Positions 16,618 to 25,625 of a stretch of 64,000 nucleotides of DNA are shown here, one piece after another. This DNA comes from Micrococcaceae bacterium. Its GTDB lineage: Bacteria; Actinomycetota; Actinomycetes; Actinomycetales; Micrococcaceae. The stretch's first letter is position 1, and each line of letters opens with the position of its first letter. The translations under genes were made by a program, and so were the position numbers. The notes under the pieces are model-generated. The model did not search any database, was not told where the DNA came from, and saw only the letters and a list, made by a program, of their open reading frames with translations. The stretch is taken from positions 19,168 to 83,167 of the forward strand of contig JAODMR010000084.1 in assembly GCA_025465475.1 (NCBI GenBank), given 5' to 3'.

Positions 16618-16642
16618 GTCACGGGCGGTCACCGGACGTCAC
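16618..16642 (-). promoter_or_regulatory. Three GTGAC repeats at exact 10-bp spacing
   Basis: GTCAC on the plus strand (GTGAC toward the gene) occurs at 16618, 16628 and 16638, on one face of the helix. The copies begin 57, 67 and 77 bp upstream of the -10 box. This matches the spacing style of the related repeats at 19229-19253 and 60305-60329. Confidence 0.6.
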
Positions 16643-16654
16643 GGAACGCAGTAC

Positions 16655-17179
16655 TCAGGCCTGGGTTCCGGACGTGCGTTCGCAGACAAGCCGCAACGCC
16701 TCCAGCTCCTGCCGGCTGTTTTCTACGATGGTGTCCAGGACGGACGCCAGCACCGAAGGAGCCATGGCCGTGACCGTCAGCTGGTGCTGAAGTTCAACGG
16801 TGGCGACTCCGTCATTCCTGCTGATCTGCCAGTGGCCGGTGAGGGCGAGCAGGGGAGGTTGCAGGTCGGTGCGCTGGAACAACAGCCTGCGGCCGGACGG
16901 GTCGAACACGCGCCGGCACGTGCTGGCATGAAGGGTTCCGTCCACGACAGCAGATAGGCGCAGCACGTGGTCGCGGTCCGTCCCGCTGATCCGCTCAGCG
17001 TAGGCCGTTACCCCCTTCAGTTCCGGCCAATGCGAGAGGTCCCGGAGTGCGCCGAAAATAGCGGCGTCGAAGGCCTTGATCGTTACCGAGTGGCTGACCT
17101 CGTAGCGGCCGGCTAAAGCAGGCGGAGGGGCTGCCCGGGCTGGCGACGGGGCGGTCGACCCGCCAGAAGGGTGGTTCAT
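16655..17179 (-). CDS. SRPBCC (START-like) family protein
   Basis: This 174-aa protein has a helix-grip fold typical of polyketide cyclase/aromatase-like SRPBCC proteins: YEVSHSVTIKAFDAAIFGALRDLSHWPELKGVTAY, a beta region, and the long C-terminal helix SVLASVLDTIVENSRQELEALRLVCE. Its start lies 3 bp after the stop of the FAD/NAD(P)-binding protein gene, so they form one operon. A ligand-binding role is likely; the ligand is unknown. Confidence 0.72.
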   Translation of the reverse strand: MNHPSGGSTAPSPARAAPPPALAGRYEVSHSVTIKAFDAAIFGALRDLSHWPELKGVTAYAERISGTDRDHVLRLSAVVDGTLHASTCRRVFDPSGRRLLFQRTDLQPPLLALTGHWQISRNDGVATVELQHQLTVTAMAPSVLASVLDTIVENSRQELEALRLVCERTSGTQA

Positions 17180-17182
17180 GCC

Positions 17183-19138
17183 CTATTCCTCCTCTGGTGC
17201 GGACATCGCCGGCTGCCGCGTCCGGTTGGCGAGGACCAGGAGCCGGCGGGCGAGCGCATCGTTTTCCCGAAAGGGTGCGGCATTGGTGCCGGGTCGGGCG
17301 AAAGCCCCGGACGCCCATCCCGAGGTGCCCGGCCCCACGGCGAACAGTCCCGGCACCTGATCTCCCATCGCGTCCAGCAGGGCGTTGTCGCCGTCGACCA
17401 GCAACCGCCCGGTGGATTGCAGGCCGTCCACGGTGAGCAGCAGCTGCTCCTGGCCCAACCCCGAGGAATGGAGTCGGTGCAACAGCGGGTTCGCTGTCCC
17501 CGCCAGGGCCGGAGCCGGCAACCGCGCTTCGATCAGGACCGGCGACGTGACGGACGGGCCACCCTGGCCGGAGCAAGCGGTAAAGCACCCGGCCTGTTCA
17601 TCCACGTCCACGATTAACCCCGGTCCCAGGAAGGAGAGCAACCCGGCGCGGTGCAGGGCAAGCATTTGCCTGAGCCGCTGCGGCGGAGGACCGGAATCAA
17701 CAAAGCTGAAGAACCCGTGCCACCAACCTTGCACGATCCGCTGTGACCGGGCATTCAGTTGTTCCGGAAGGACCAGCCGGCCCAACTCCATATAGGTGCC
17801 CAGCAAGCCCAGGAAGAGCGCGAGGGATTCCGAGTGATCAGGACCCGTCCGCAGCAGCAGGTCCTGCTCAATGTGGCTGATTACCGCCTGTTGGACGGCG
17901 GTTGAGTCGGAGAAGCTCCTGCCGTTTAAAGGCTGGTCGAGGGTCTCCAGGTTCAGGTGCAGGAAGGAGTCCGGTACAGCGTCGGCCACCAGCCGTTCGC
18001 GTTCCCCGCTGTACCAGTCCAGGTCCGCGAACCGGGCGGAGAAGTCCTGCCAGCTGGCGTTCATGACATGGGGGCGGGCGGCAAACAGCTCCTGGTAGTA
18101 GGCGTATGCCAGGTCCTTTGCGATCAACGGCCACAGGTGGGCCATGAAGTCCAACTCCCCATTGGCTTGCAGGAGTGCGGCGACGGCCGGTGGAGTGAGG
18201 AACCGGGGTGTGGTGTGGGACAGGCCGCGCAGCGTGGCCGAGACTTTGGAGTGGTAGGGGACGCCCCGCCGGGAGCCGGCCCAGAGGTGGGGCTCCCGGC
18301 CGGAGGGCAGGTAGCGCAGGCCACCGGCCGACTCCACGAACCGGCCACCCCTGCCCTCCATCAGGATCACCAACAAGTCAACGAAGGCCAGTCCCATCCC
18401 GCTGACGATGACGTCCTGTCCGGCAGGAACGGCCGCATAGTCGACGTCGGCGGTGTAGCTGGGCGGAATGTGGACAGCGCCGTGGCGGGCAGCGAAATCG
18501 GACCAGGCCACTGAAGTGCCCTCGGGCCGGGCGTCGGTGTGACCGATGGCCACCACCAGTAAATCGGCGTCCAGGGCTTCCCCACCCGCTAGCCGTAGTC
18601 GGAAGCCGGCTCCCGTCCGCTCGACGTCGATGGCGGTGTCCCGGTGAACCGTCACGGTCGCTTTCGGCTGCAGACGGCGAACGGCGCGGCAAAAGAACCA
18701 CTCCAGGTAGCGGCTGTGCAGTTGCCGGGTCGGAAATGTCCCCGGTTGCAGGGAACGCAACTGCTCGTGCAGGTGGCGGGGCATGTCCGGCGCATCAGCC
18801 ACGGATCCATCCAGGACGGCCTTGGCCCATTCGAACAGGCTGGGTCCGGGGTCGGATGGACCATCACATTGAACAGACGCATCAGTAAACATGGTGACGT
18901 CGGCGGCTGTCGAGTTCAGCAGAAGCCCCGGGTCCTGATCGAGCCGCCAAATGCGGCCGGACCCCGGCCGGTGAGGTTCCACCACATGAATGTCCAGCGG
19001 GCCGGCATGGATTGCCTCCCGGTTCGCTGCCAGCCGCTCCAACAGTCCGGCCGTGCGTGGACCACCGCCAACGAAGACCATTGACGGGGGTTGTTCTGGC
19101 ACGGCTGCTCCTGATCGTGGCTGGCTGGAAGCCCTCAT
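17183..19138 (-). CDS. FAD/NAD(P)-binding protein (NAD_binding_9-like)
   Basis: This large flavoprotein of about 651 aa has an N-terminal Rossmann motif (VFVGGGPRTAGLLERL) and early conserved blocks PHRPGSGRIWRLDQDPGLLLNS. A second nucleotide-binding region (DVIVSGMGLAFVDLLV) and a C-terminal VPGLFAVGPGTSGWASGAFARPG flavin-contact motif follow. It resembles an actinobacterial family related to N-hydroxylating monooxygenases. The ATG at 19138 is preferred to a start 60 bp upstream because it begins close to the FAD motif. It is divergent from the permease and shares its regulatory region. Confidence 0.8.
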   Translation of the reverse strand: MRASSQPRSGAAVPEQPPSMVFVGGGPRTAGLLERLAANREAIHAGPLDIHVVEPHRPGSGRIWRLDQDPGLLLNSTAADVTMFTDASVQCDGPSDPGPSLFEWAKAVLDGSVADAPDMPRHLHEQLRSLQPGTFPTRQLHSRYLEWFFCRAVRRLQPKATVTVHRDTAIDVERTGAGFRLRLAGGEALDADLLVVAIGHTDARPEGTSVAWSDFAARHGAVHIPPSYTADVDYAAVPAGQDVIVSGMGLAFVDLLVILMEGRGGRFVESAGGLRYLPSGREPHLWAGSRRGVPYHSKVSATLRGLSHTTPRFLTPPAVAALLQANGELDFMAHLWPLIAKDLAYAYYQELFAARPHVMNASWQDFSARFADLDWYSGERERLVADAVPDSFLHLNLETLDQPLNGRSFSDSTAVQQAVISHIEQDLLLRTGPDHSESLALFLGLLGTYMELGRLVLPEQLNARSQRIVQGWWHGFFSFVDSGPPPQRLRQMLALHRAGLLSFLGPGLIVDVDEQAGCFTACSGQGGPSVTSPVLIEARLPAPALAGTANPLLHRLHSSGLGQEQLLLTVDGLQSTGRLLVDGDNALLDAMGDQVPGLFAVGPGTSGWASGAFARPGTNAAPFRENDALARRLLVLANRTRQPAMSAPEEE

Positions 19139-19183
19139 GCTAGGTGGCGGGCGACGGGCCGGTCGACCAGGCGGTAACCCCCG

Positions 19184-19208
19184 GTCACGACGCGTCACAT
19201 GGGGTCAA
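19184..19208 (-). promoter_or_regulatory. Phased GTGAC/TTGAC repeats upstream of the FAD/NAD(P)-binding gene
   Basis: GTCAC at 19184 and 19194 and the variant GTCAA at 19204 (plus-strand reading) are spaced exactly 10 bp apart and read as GTGAC/TTGAC toward the minus-strand gene. A matching -10 box was not found with confidence. Confidence 0.5.
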
Positions 19209-19228
19209 AAAAAGAAAGAAACCGTCTT

Positions 19229-19300
19229 GTGACGGCAGAAGTAGCCCGGTGACGGAATGCAACAGGCAACTTTTGATCGTCAGAATCGCGCCCTTAGATT
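19229..19300 (+). promoter_or_regulatory. Promoter of the ABC/monooxygenase operon with two GTGACG sites
   Basis: GTGACG occurs at 19229 and 19249, 20 bp apart. Downstream are TTGATC (-35, 19273) and TAGATT (-10, 19295) with a 16-bp spacer. The sites begin 66 and 46 bp before the -10 box, identical to the two distal sites of the sulfite reductase promoter at 60305-60376. The arrangement suggests an activator bound upstream of RNA polymerase. Confidence 0.6.
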
Positions 19301-19342
19301 TGCAGCCACCAGGCAGGTTTCCACGGCGAGGAGCAGGACGTC

Positions 19343-20326
19343 ATGAGTTCAACAGCAACCAGAGCATTGCTTCCACCCGGCGCGCAGGGCCCTCCACCGG
19401 CTGCCGCGGACGCGGTCCCTCGTTATTCGCAGTACCACCTTGTCGGGTCCCGGCATCCGTGGCGTTGGGCCGGCACTGCCCTGGTTGCGTTGCTGGTCAT
19501 CGGCGTCGCGTGGTCGCTTATCACCAATCCCCGGTGGGAGTGGGCAGTGGTGGGCCAATGGTTCACCGCCCAGTCGGTCCTCCACGGATTGGGAGAGACG
19601 CTCCGGCTGACGGCAATTTCCGGAATTCTGGGGTTCGTCCTCGGCTTCCTTCTGGCCTTGATGCGGCTGTCCGGCTCGCCCCTCCTGGTGGCCGTGTCCT
19701 GGACCTTCTCCTGGATTTTCCGTTCCACGCCGCTGCTGGTGCAGATGCTCCTTTGGTACAACCTGGGGTACCTCTACGAAAAAGTCAGCGTGGGGATCCC
19801 CTTCACGGACGTTCGGTTCTTCGAGGTCCCCACGACCACCCTGATCAGCCAGTTCGCTGCTGCGGTACTTGGGCTGACGCTCAATCAGGCGGCCTATTCG
19901 GCCGAAATCATCCGAGGCGGCATCCTGTCCGTGGACCAGGGCCAACTGGAGGCGGCAGCGGCGCTGGGCATTCCGGCATGGCGTCGGTCCACCGGCATCG
20001 TCCTTCCTCAGGCCATGCGCGCTATCCTGCCCACCGCCTTCAACGAAATTATCGGGTTGGTTAAGGGCACGTCAATCGTGTACGTCCTGGCGTACTCCGA
20101 GCTGTTCTACACCGTGCAGGTCATCTACAACCGGACCCAGCAGGTGCTTCCCCTGCTCCTGGTTGCCACGCTCTGGTACGTCGTCATTACCTCGGTGCTC
20201 AGCGTCTTCCAGTACTACATCGAACGGTATTACGCGAAGGGGGCAGTGCGCACCCTGCCGCTGACACCCCTGCAGAAGGCCAGGAAATATCTGTCAACCC
20301 ATGCTGCAGGAAAGGTGACCCGATGA
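19343..20326 (+). CDS. Amino acid-type ABC transporter permease
   Basis: This 327-aa HisM/GlnP-type permease has an N-terminal cytoplasmic tail, a first helix, the family segment [29 protein letters not shown], and the EAA loop [28 protein letters not shown] that contacts the ATPase. It imports a small polar or amino-acid-like substrate delivered by the binding proteins at 21132 and perhaps 13687. GAGGAG precedes the ATG and the stop overlaps the ATPase start. Confidence 0.9.
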   Translation: MSSTATRALLPPGAQGPPPAAADAVPRYSQYHLVGSRHPWRWAGTALVALLVIGVAWSLITNPRWEWAVVGQWFTAQSVLHGLGETLRLTAISGILGFVLGFLLALMRLSGSPLLVAVSWTFSWIFRSTPLLVQMLLWYNLGYLYEKVSVGIPFTDVRFFEVPTTTLISQFAAAVLGLTLNQAAYSAEIIRGGILSVDQGQLEAAAALGIPAWRRSTGIVLPQAMRAILPTAFNEIIGLVKGTSIVYVLAYSELFYTVQVIYNRTQQVLPLLLVATLWYVVITSVLSVFQYYIERYYAKGAVRTLPLTPLQKARKYLSTHAAGKVTR

Positions 20327-21120
20327 GCCGGCCCGCCCAGACGAGGGGTCTCGTTGAGATCACCGACGTCCGCAAGTCCTTCGGCACCGTTGAGGTACTG
20401 CACGGCATCACCCTCACCGTTCAGCCGGGGGAGGTCACGGTCATCGTCGGACCATCAGGGTCAGGCAAGTCGACCCTGCTGCGCACCATCAACCATCTGG
20501 AGAAGGTCGACGGCGGATTCATCGCCATCGACGGTTCCTTGATTGGCTACCGCGGAAAGGGCACCAAACTGCACGAGCTGCCGGAACGGGAAATTCTCAA
20601 GCAGCGCACCGAGATCGGCATGGTCTTCCAGAACTTTAATTTGTTCCCTCACTTCACCGCTCTGGAAAACGTCACCGAAGCTCCCGTGGTGGCGCAGGGC
20701 CGGTCACGGACCGAGGCACGGAAACTCGGGCTGGAATTGCTAGACCGGGTGGGACTGAAGGACCGCGCCAACGCCTACCCCCGTCAGCTCTCGGGTGGGC
20801 AGCAGCAACGGGTGGCCATTGCGCGGGCCCTGGCGCTCGAACCCAAAGTGCTGCTCTTTGACGAGCCCACCTCGGCCCTTGACCCCGAGCTGGTCAATGA
20901 GGTCCTTGACGTCATGCGGGAGCTGACCGAGTCCGGGACCACCCTGCTCATCGTCACCCACGAAATGGCGTTCGCCCGCGACGTCGCCGACCGGGTGATC
21001 TTCATGGACCAGGGACGCATCGTCGAACAGGGCACCCCGCAGGAACTGTTCAGCAACCCCCAGGAGGAACGGACCCGTGCCTTCCTGTCCAAAATCCTCG
21101 AACCCGCATTCAACATTTAA
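20323..21120 (+). CDS. Amino acid-type ABC transporter ATP-binding protein
   Basis: This 265-aa ATPase has Walker [10 protein letters not shown] (43-51), a Q-loop in [13 protein letters not shown], signature LSGGQQQR (156-163), Walker B LLFDEP (177-182) and the switch His in IVTHEM. It matches the GlnQ/HisP subgroup that drives polar amino acid uptake. The ATG overlaps the permease stop by 4 nt. Confidence 0.93.
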   Translation: MSRPAQTRGLVEITDVRKSFGTVEVLHGITLTVQPGEVTVIVGPSGSGKSTLLRTINHLEKVDGGFIAIDGSLIGYRGKGTKLHELPEREILKQRTEIGMVFQNFNLFPHFTALENVTEAPVVAQGRSRTEARKLGLELLDRVGLKDRANAYPRQLSGGQQQRVAIARALALEPKVLLFDEPTSALDPELVNEVLDVMRELTESGTTLLIVTHEMAFARDVADRVIFMDQGRIVEQGTPQELFSNPQEERTRAFLSKILEPAFNI

Positions 21121-21131
21121 GGACCACCCCC

Positions 21132-22136
21132 ATGGCACCGCTAGCGCCTCGACGCTTCCGCAGCACCGTTCCTGCCCTTCTTGCCCTTAGCGCCGTCGTC
21201 GGTTCCGCCACCCTGACGGGCTGCTCGGACCCTTCAGCAGCTGCCTCTGTCGGCGGGGCGGAAACCTCCGCAGCCGGCAACGGCATCATCTACAACACCT
21301 CCCCCGACCAGCAGCGCATCCGGGCGGACAAAGACCCGGCGTTGGCCGCGGAGGTGCCCGACCTGATCAGCAAGGACGGGAAGCTGACCGTCGCCACTAC
21401 GGCGGGGTCCGTTCCGCTGTCCTTCCACGCAACAGACGACAAAACGCCCATTGGCTCGGAACTGGACCTCGCCCAACTCGTCGCTGACAAACTCGGCCTG
21501 GCACTGGACGTGCAGGTCACGTCCTGGGAAAACTGGCCGCTGAAAACCCAGTCCGGCGACTTCGAGGCCGTGTTCTCCAATGTGGGCATCAACGCCGACC
21601 GGGTGAAACTCTTCGATTTCGCCAGCTACCGTGCCGCCTACATGGGCTTCGAAGCCAAGAAGAGCTCCAGCTATGACATCAAGGCCGCTGACGACATTTC
21701 CGGGCTGAAGGTTTCCGTGGGCTCGGGCACCAACCAGGAAAAAATTCTGCTGGCCTGGAACAAGGAACTCGAAGGCAAGGGGAAGGCGCCGGCCGAACTG
21801 CAGTACTACTCGTCCGAGGCAGACACCATCCTGGCGCTATCCTCCGGCCGGACAGACCTCAACATCGGCCCCTACCCGTCGGCCGTCTACCGGCAGAACA
21901 CCCGCAACGACCTGAAAGTGGTGGGCAAGGTTAACGCAGGCTGGCCGAACGAGACGCTCGTGGCCGCCACCACCTTGAAGGGCAACGGCCTGGCACCGGT
22001 CCTCACCGATGCGTTGAACTCCGCGATCGAGGACGGATCCTACGGAAAGGTACTGGAACGCTGGGGCCTGTCAGAAGAAGCCATCCCCTCCTCGACAACA
22101 GTCACCGAGGCCACCTTCCCGGGCGGCACGAAGTGA
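21132..22136 (+). CDS. ABC transporter substrate-binding lipoprotein, polar amino acid type (paralog B)
   Basis: This 334-aa lipoprotein has lipobox LTGC (Cys31), a Ser/Ala-rich linker, and a family 3 solute-binding domain. It is paralogous to the protein at 13687, including the segment VGSGTNQEKILLAW. It lies 11 bp after the ATPase and overlaps the next gene by 4 nt, so it is the cognate receptor of this transporter. The ligand is likely an amino-acid-like organosulfur compound by context. Confidence 0.89.
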   Translation: MAPLAPRRFRSTVPALLALSAVVGSATLTGCSDPSAAASVGGAETSAAGNGIIYNTSPDQQRIRADKDPALAAEVPDLISKDGKLTVATTAGSVPLSFHATDDKTPIGSELDLAQLVADKLGLALDVQVTSWENWPLKTQSGDFEAVFSNVGINADRVKLFDFASYRAAYMGFEAKKSSSYDIKAADDISGLKVSVGSGTNQEKILLAWNKELEGKGKAPAELQYYSSEADTILALSSGRTDLNIGPYPSAVYRQNTRNDLKVVGKVNAGWPNETLVAATTLKGNGLAPVLTDALNSAIEDGSYGKVLERWGLSEEAIPSSTTVTEATFPGGTK

Positions 22137-22990
22137 AACGCGAGGTCCTGGACCCAACGACGGAGGCTTCCGGCCAGAAGCTTTTCGCCGCAGCCTGGCG
22201 GGACTGGCATGACAGTCATGAAGCCAGACGCGCCGACCGGCACGGGTTCCTCGCCGTGACGCACCTGCATTGGCTGGACGAAGCGGCCCAACGGCTGGCC
22301 GGGGTCCCCGGTCTGTGGCAGGTCCGCGACGACGTTGTGCACCTGGTCCTGGGCCCCGACGAGAACCTGCTCCGCGACGGGGACAGCCTCAACCCGGAAG
22401 GGCGCGGCGCTGACGTGGTTTTCGAGCCCATCCCGGAACGGGGCGGATTGAACCTGGTGGCCGGTGAGACGGTATTCGAGCTTGCCCGCCGTGGCGGTGC
22501 GCATCTCATCCGTCCACGATCGCCGCACAACCCGCTGCTGCTTGGCTACCGGGGCACCCCGGCGTATGCCCCGGAACCCCGCTACGTCGTTCCGGGAAGG
22601 TTCACGCCGTTTGATGTTCCCCGGCCGACGACGGTGGGTGCCGCCGTGGAAGGGATCCAGCACGTCTACGAAGCGCCCGGCGCGGTCAGCTTCGAACTGG
22701 AGGGACGGCAGCTCAGCCTGACCGCCTTCAACGGTGCGGGGGAGGGGTCCCTGCTGTTCCTGTTCACCGACGCCACCTCCGGGGTCACCACCTACGCGGC
22801 CAACCGCTCACTCACCGTTGCAGCCCCAGACCCGGACGGAACCGTCACGCTGGACTTCAACCGGGCGGTCAACCTTCCCTGCGCCTACACCGACCTCGCC
22901 ACCTGCCCCCTGCCTCCCGCTGAAAACCGGCTCCCCGTACCGATCGCCGCCGGAGAAAAGATCCCCTACGAACGTCAGGACCTGCAATGA
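22133..22990 (+). CDS. DUF1684 domain-containing protein
   Basis: This soluble 285-aa protein has the hallmark DUF1684 C-terminus: LDFNRAVNLPCAYTDLATC then PLPPAENRLPVPIAAGEK. No biochemical function is established for the family. It is fully embedded in the operon, with 4-nt overlaps on both sides, between the binding protein and the oxygenase-like protein. A role in handling the imported substrate or its product is therefore plausible, though only by context. Confidence 0.83.
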   Translation: MKREVLDPTTEASGQKLFAAAWRDWHDSHEARRADRHGFLAVTHLHWLDEAAQRLAGVPGLWQVRDDVVHLVLGPDENLLRDGDSLNPEGRGADVVFEPIPERGGLNLVAGETVFELARRGGAHLIRPRSPHNPLLLGYRGTPAYAPEPRYVVPGRFTPFDVPRPTTVGAAVEGIQHVYEAPGAVSFELEGRQLSLTAFNGAGEGSLLFLFTDATSGVTTYAANRSLTVAAPDPDGTVTLDFNRAVNLPCAYTDLATCPLPPAENRLPVPIAAGEKIPYERQDLQ

Positions 22991-24168
22991 CGGACACCCA
23001 AACGCCCTTCCCGCCGGAACGCGGAGGCCTGCTCCTGCTGGACCTCGACGGATCCGGCGCCCACCCCGCCGCCTGGCGGCTCGATCCGGCCGGTCCGGCC
23101 CGGTCACTGCTCCCGCAGCGCCTGCGGGAAACCGTGCTGGCAGCTGAATCGGCTGGCTTCCACGCGGCAACCTTCTCCGACGGGCCCACTCCGCGCAACC
23201 CCTCCGCCGCAGCCCACCTGGACGCCCTGCAGCGGGCAGCCTTCGCGGCGCCCGTCACCCGATCGCTGGCACTGATCCCCGAAGTCGACACTGTCTATAC
23301 CGAGCCCTTCCATGTCGGCACCCAACTGGCCAGCCTTGACTACGTATCGTTGGGAAGGGCCGGCTGGCTGGTTGCGGCGTCGGCCGATGCTGCCGCTGCC
23401 GCCGCCGTGGGGCGGGAGCACGTGGCGGCACCAGCGCTGGCGGACGAGGCCGCTGACGCGATCGAGGTCAGCCGGCGGTTGTGGGACAGCTGGGAAGACG
23501 ACGCCGTCATCCGGGACGTCCCGTCGGGGCGCTACCTCGACGTGGACAAACTGCACTACGCCGATTTCGCCGGCAGGAACTACTCCGTCAAGGGTCCGGC
23601 CATCATCCCCCGGCCCCCACAGGGGCAACTGCCCGTGCTGGCACCGGCAGGGTTGCTGGCCCCCGAACAGGTGGCAGCCGGAGCCGTCGACGGGCTCCTG
23701 CTTTCCGCCCCGGCGCCCGGGCTCCTGGCCGCCGAGGTGACGGCCGCGAGGGCGCAAAACCAGCCACGCGTGGCCGGCGGTCCGGCCCTGATCGTCGAAC
23801 TCGACATCGTCCTGGACGCCCGCGGCCAGTCGGCGTCGGACCGCCTGGCGGCCCTTGATGCGTACACTCCCTGGCAGGAAACCCGCGCCCGGTTCACCGG
23901 AACAGCCGCGGAGCTCGCCGACCTGCTGGCAGAACTGCTGCTGGTCACCGACGGTGTCCGGCTGCACCCAGCGGTCCTGGACGTCGAACTCGAAGAACTG
24001 GCGCGGCTGGTGCTGCCGGCCCTCCGCCTCCGCGGGCTGCTGGCCCCCATCCACCCCGACGCGACCTTCCGGGAACAGCTTGGCCTGTCCCGGCCCCCCA
24101 GCCGGTACGCCGATGCGGTCACTCGGGCCACCACTGCCGTCCCGTCAACCCGAGGAGCGAACGCATGA
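22987..24168 (+). CDS. LLM-fold flavin-dependent oxidoreductase-like protein (divergent)
   Basis: This 393-aa protein resembles the luciferase-like family: LRETVLAAESAGFHAATFSDGP, then RSLALIPEVDTVYTEPFHVGTQLASLDYVSLGRAGWLV, and a C-terminal PALRLRGLLAPIHPDATFREQLGL block shared with NtaA-type proteins. The middle is Ala-rich and less conserved than in its neighbour at 24165, with which it overlaps by 4 nt. It may be a partner subunit or a second monooxygenase with altered specificity; activity is uncertain. Confidence 0.75.
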   Translation: MTDTQTPFPPERGGLLLLDLDGSGAHPAAWRLDPAGPARSLLPQRLRETVLAAESAGFHAATFSDGPTPRNPSAAAHLDALQRAAFAAPVTRSLALIPEVDTVYTEPFHVGTQLASLDYVSLGRAGWLVAASADAAAAAAVGREHVAAPALADEAADAIEVSRRLWDSWEDDAVIRDVPSGRYLDVDKLHYADFAGRNYSVKGPAIIPRPPQGQLPVLAPAGLLAPEQVAAGAVDGLLLSAPAPGLLAAEVTAARAQNQPRVAGGPALIVELDIVLDARGQSASDRLAALDAYTPWQETRARFTGTAAELADLLAELLLVTDGVRLHPAVLDVELEELARLVLPALRLRGLLAPIHPDATFREQLGLSRPPSRYADAVTRATTAVPSTRGANA

Positions 24169-25568
24169 GCGAGCAGACCGAACCAGCGACCACCTTTGTC
24201 CCATCGGGCCGTCTGCAGCTGGGAGTCTTCTTCCAGGGAGTCAACTCGGGAACCGTCTGGAAGGCGGCCGAGTCCGGTTCCCAAACGGACTTCGAGTCTT
24301 TCCGGCGGATAGCGCAGACCGCCGAGCGGGGCCTGTTCGCCGCATTCTTCCTGGGCGAGGGCCTCCGCTTGCGGGAGCACCTCGGCAGGCCACACGCCCT
24401 GGACGTGGCAGGACGGCCGGACGCGCAGACCATGCTCGCCGCGCTCGCGGCGATCACCTCAAGGATCGGGCTCGTTGCCACACAAAACACCACTTACAAC
24501 GACCCGGCCGACCTGGCGCACCGGTTGTCCACCCTGGACCTGCTGTCCGGAGGACGTGCAGCCTGGAATGTGGTGACCACTGACAACGCCTGGACCGGGG
24601 CAAACTTCCGGCGCGGGGGATATCTTGACCACGCGGATCGCTACCGCCACGCCGAGGCGTTCGTTCAGACGGCCAAGGAAATCTGGGACTCATGGGACGA
24701 GGGTGCCCTGGCCGCCAGCGGAACGGACGAGACCTGGGTGGACCGGGCTGCACTTCGTCCGATCCACCATAACGGTCGCCATTACACCGTTGACTACCTG
24801 CCCAGGCTGCCGCGTAGCCCCCAGCACCACCCGGTGCTCTTCCAGGCCGGGGACTCCCCGGAAGGCAGAAACTTCGCCGCGCGGCAGGCCGACGTTATTT
24901 TTTCGGCGCACCCCCAGTACGACGACGCCCTTCAGTTCCGCAGCGACATTGTGGCCCGCACCGTTGCGGCTGGCCGCGGAGCAAATGACGTCAAAATCAT
25001 GCCTGCCAGCGAATTCATTTTGGGCGCCACCTCGAAGGAGGCCCAGGACAAAAAGGCATGGGTGCGCAGCCTGCAGATCGGACCCCAACAGGCCATCGCT
25101 TACCTCGAGCAGTTCTGGGGGCGTGAACTGTCGGCCTACGATCCGGACGGCCCGTTGCCGGACATTGACCCGGTGGTGGAGGAGACCTCGGAGACCAGGG
25201 GAAGCGGTTTCCACGGAGCCAAGGCCCGTGAACTCGCAAGTACCTGGCGCAGCGAAGCGGCCGAAAAGGGACTCACCATCCGGCAGTTCGTCAGTGCCAG
25301 GACCAGCAGGGGCGACGCGACGTTCACCGGCTCCTACACCGAGGTTGCCGACCGGTTGCAGCAGTATGCCGTCACGGGGGCGGTGGACGGCTTCAACATC
25401 TCACCCTGGCTCATCCCCACAGGCCTGGATGACATTGTGAACCATCTGGTTCCGGCGTTACAGGAACGCGGGGTGTATCCCACCGAGTACGAAGGCAGCA
25501 CGCTGCGGGATAACCTGGGCCTCGCCAACCCCGCTCGGTTGCCGACGCTTTCCCCGGCGTCGGCATGA
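24165..25568 (+). CDS. NtaA/SnaA/DszA-family FMNH2-dependent monooxygenase
   Basis: This 467-aa protein is a clear member of the nitrilotriacetate/dibenzothiophene-sulfone/DMS monooxygenase group. Its markers are LRLREHLGRPHALDVAGRPDAQTMLAALAAITSRIGL, STLDLLSGGRAAWNVVTT, HRNGRHYTVDYLPRLPRSPQ-like blocks, PVLFQAGDSPEGRNFAARQAD, and GFNISPWLIPTGLDDIVNHLVPALQERG. It needs FMNH2 from a separate reductase, for which 13017 is the candidate. It closes the plus-strand operon before a strong hairpin. C-S or C-N cleavage of the imported compound is the inferred reaction. Confidence 0.9.
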   Translation: MSEQTEPATTFVPSGRLQLGVFFQGVNSGTVWKAAESGSQTDFESFRRIAQTAERGLFAAFFLGEGLRLREHLGRPHALDVAGRPDAQTMLAALAAITSRIGLVATQNTTYNDPADLAHRLSTLDLLSGGRAAWNVVTTDNAWTGANFRRGGYLDHADRYRHAEAFVQTAKEIWDSWDEGALAASGTDETWVDRAALRPIHHNGRHYTVDYLPRLPRSPQHHPVLFQAGDSPEGRNFAARQADVIFSAHPQYDDALQFRSDIVARTVAAGRGANDVKIMPASEFILGATSKEAQDKKAWVRSLQIGPQQAIAYLEQFWGRELSAYDPDGPLPDIDPVVEETSETRGSGFHGAKARELASTWRSEAAEKGLTIRQFVSARTSRGDATFTGSYTEVADRLQQYAVTGAVDGFNISPWLIPTGLDDIVNHLVPALQERGVYPTEYEGSTLRDNLGLANPARLPTLSPASA

Positions 25569-25590
25569 CGAACCCTCCGGAAAAGCTTAC

Positions 25591-25625
25591 CGGCGGGGCG
25601 GGCGGAACCTCTGCCCGCCCCGCCG
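25591..25625 (+). terminator. Hairpin after the monooxygenase operon
   Basis: A 13-bp all-GC stem (CGGCGGGGCGGGC) with a 9-nt loop starts 22 bp after the NtaA-like stop. It lacks a T-run, so termination may be hairpin-only. Confidence 0.65.

Noticed and set aside
19301..19342. Riboswitch (FMN, SAM) in the leader of the ABC/monooxygenase operon
   Set aside because: The leader is only about 40 nt and lacks riboswitch core motifs.
23104..24054. Long minus-strand frame opposite the LLM-like gene
   Set aside because: The composition is typical of antisense GC-rich frames. The plus-strand gene is coupled to its neighbours by 4-nt overlaps.
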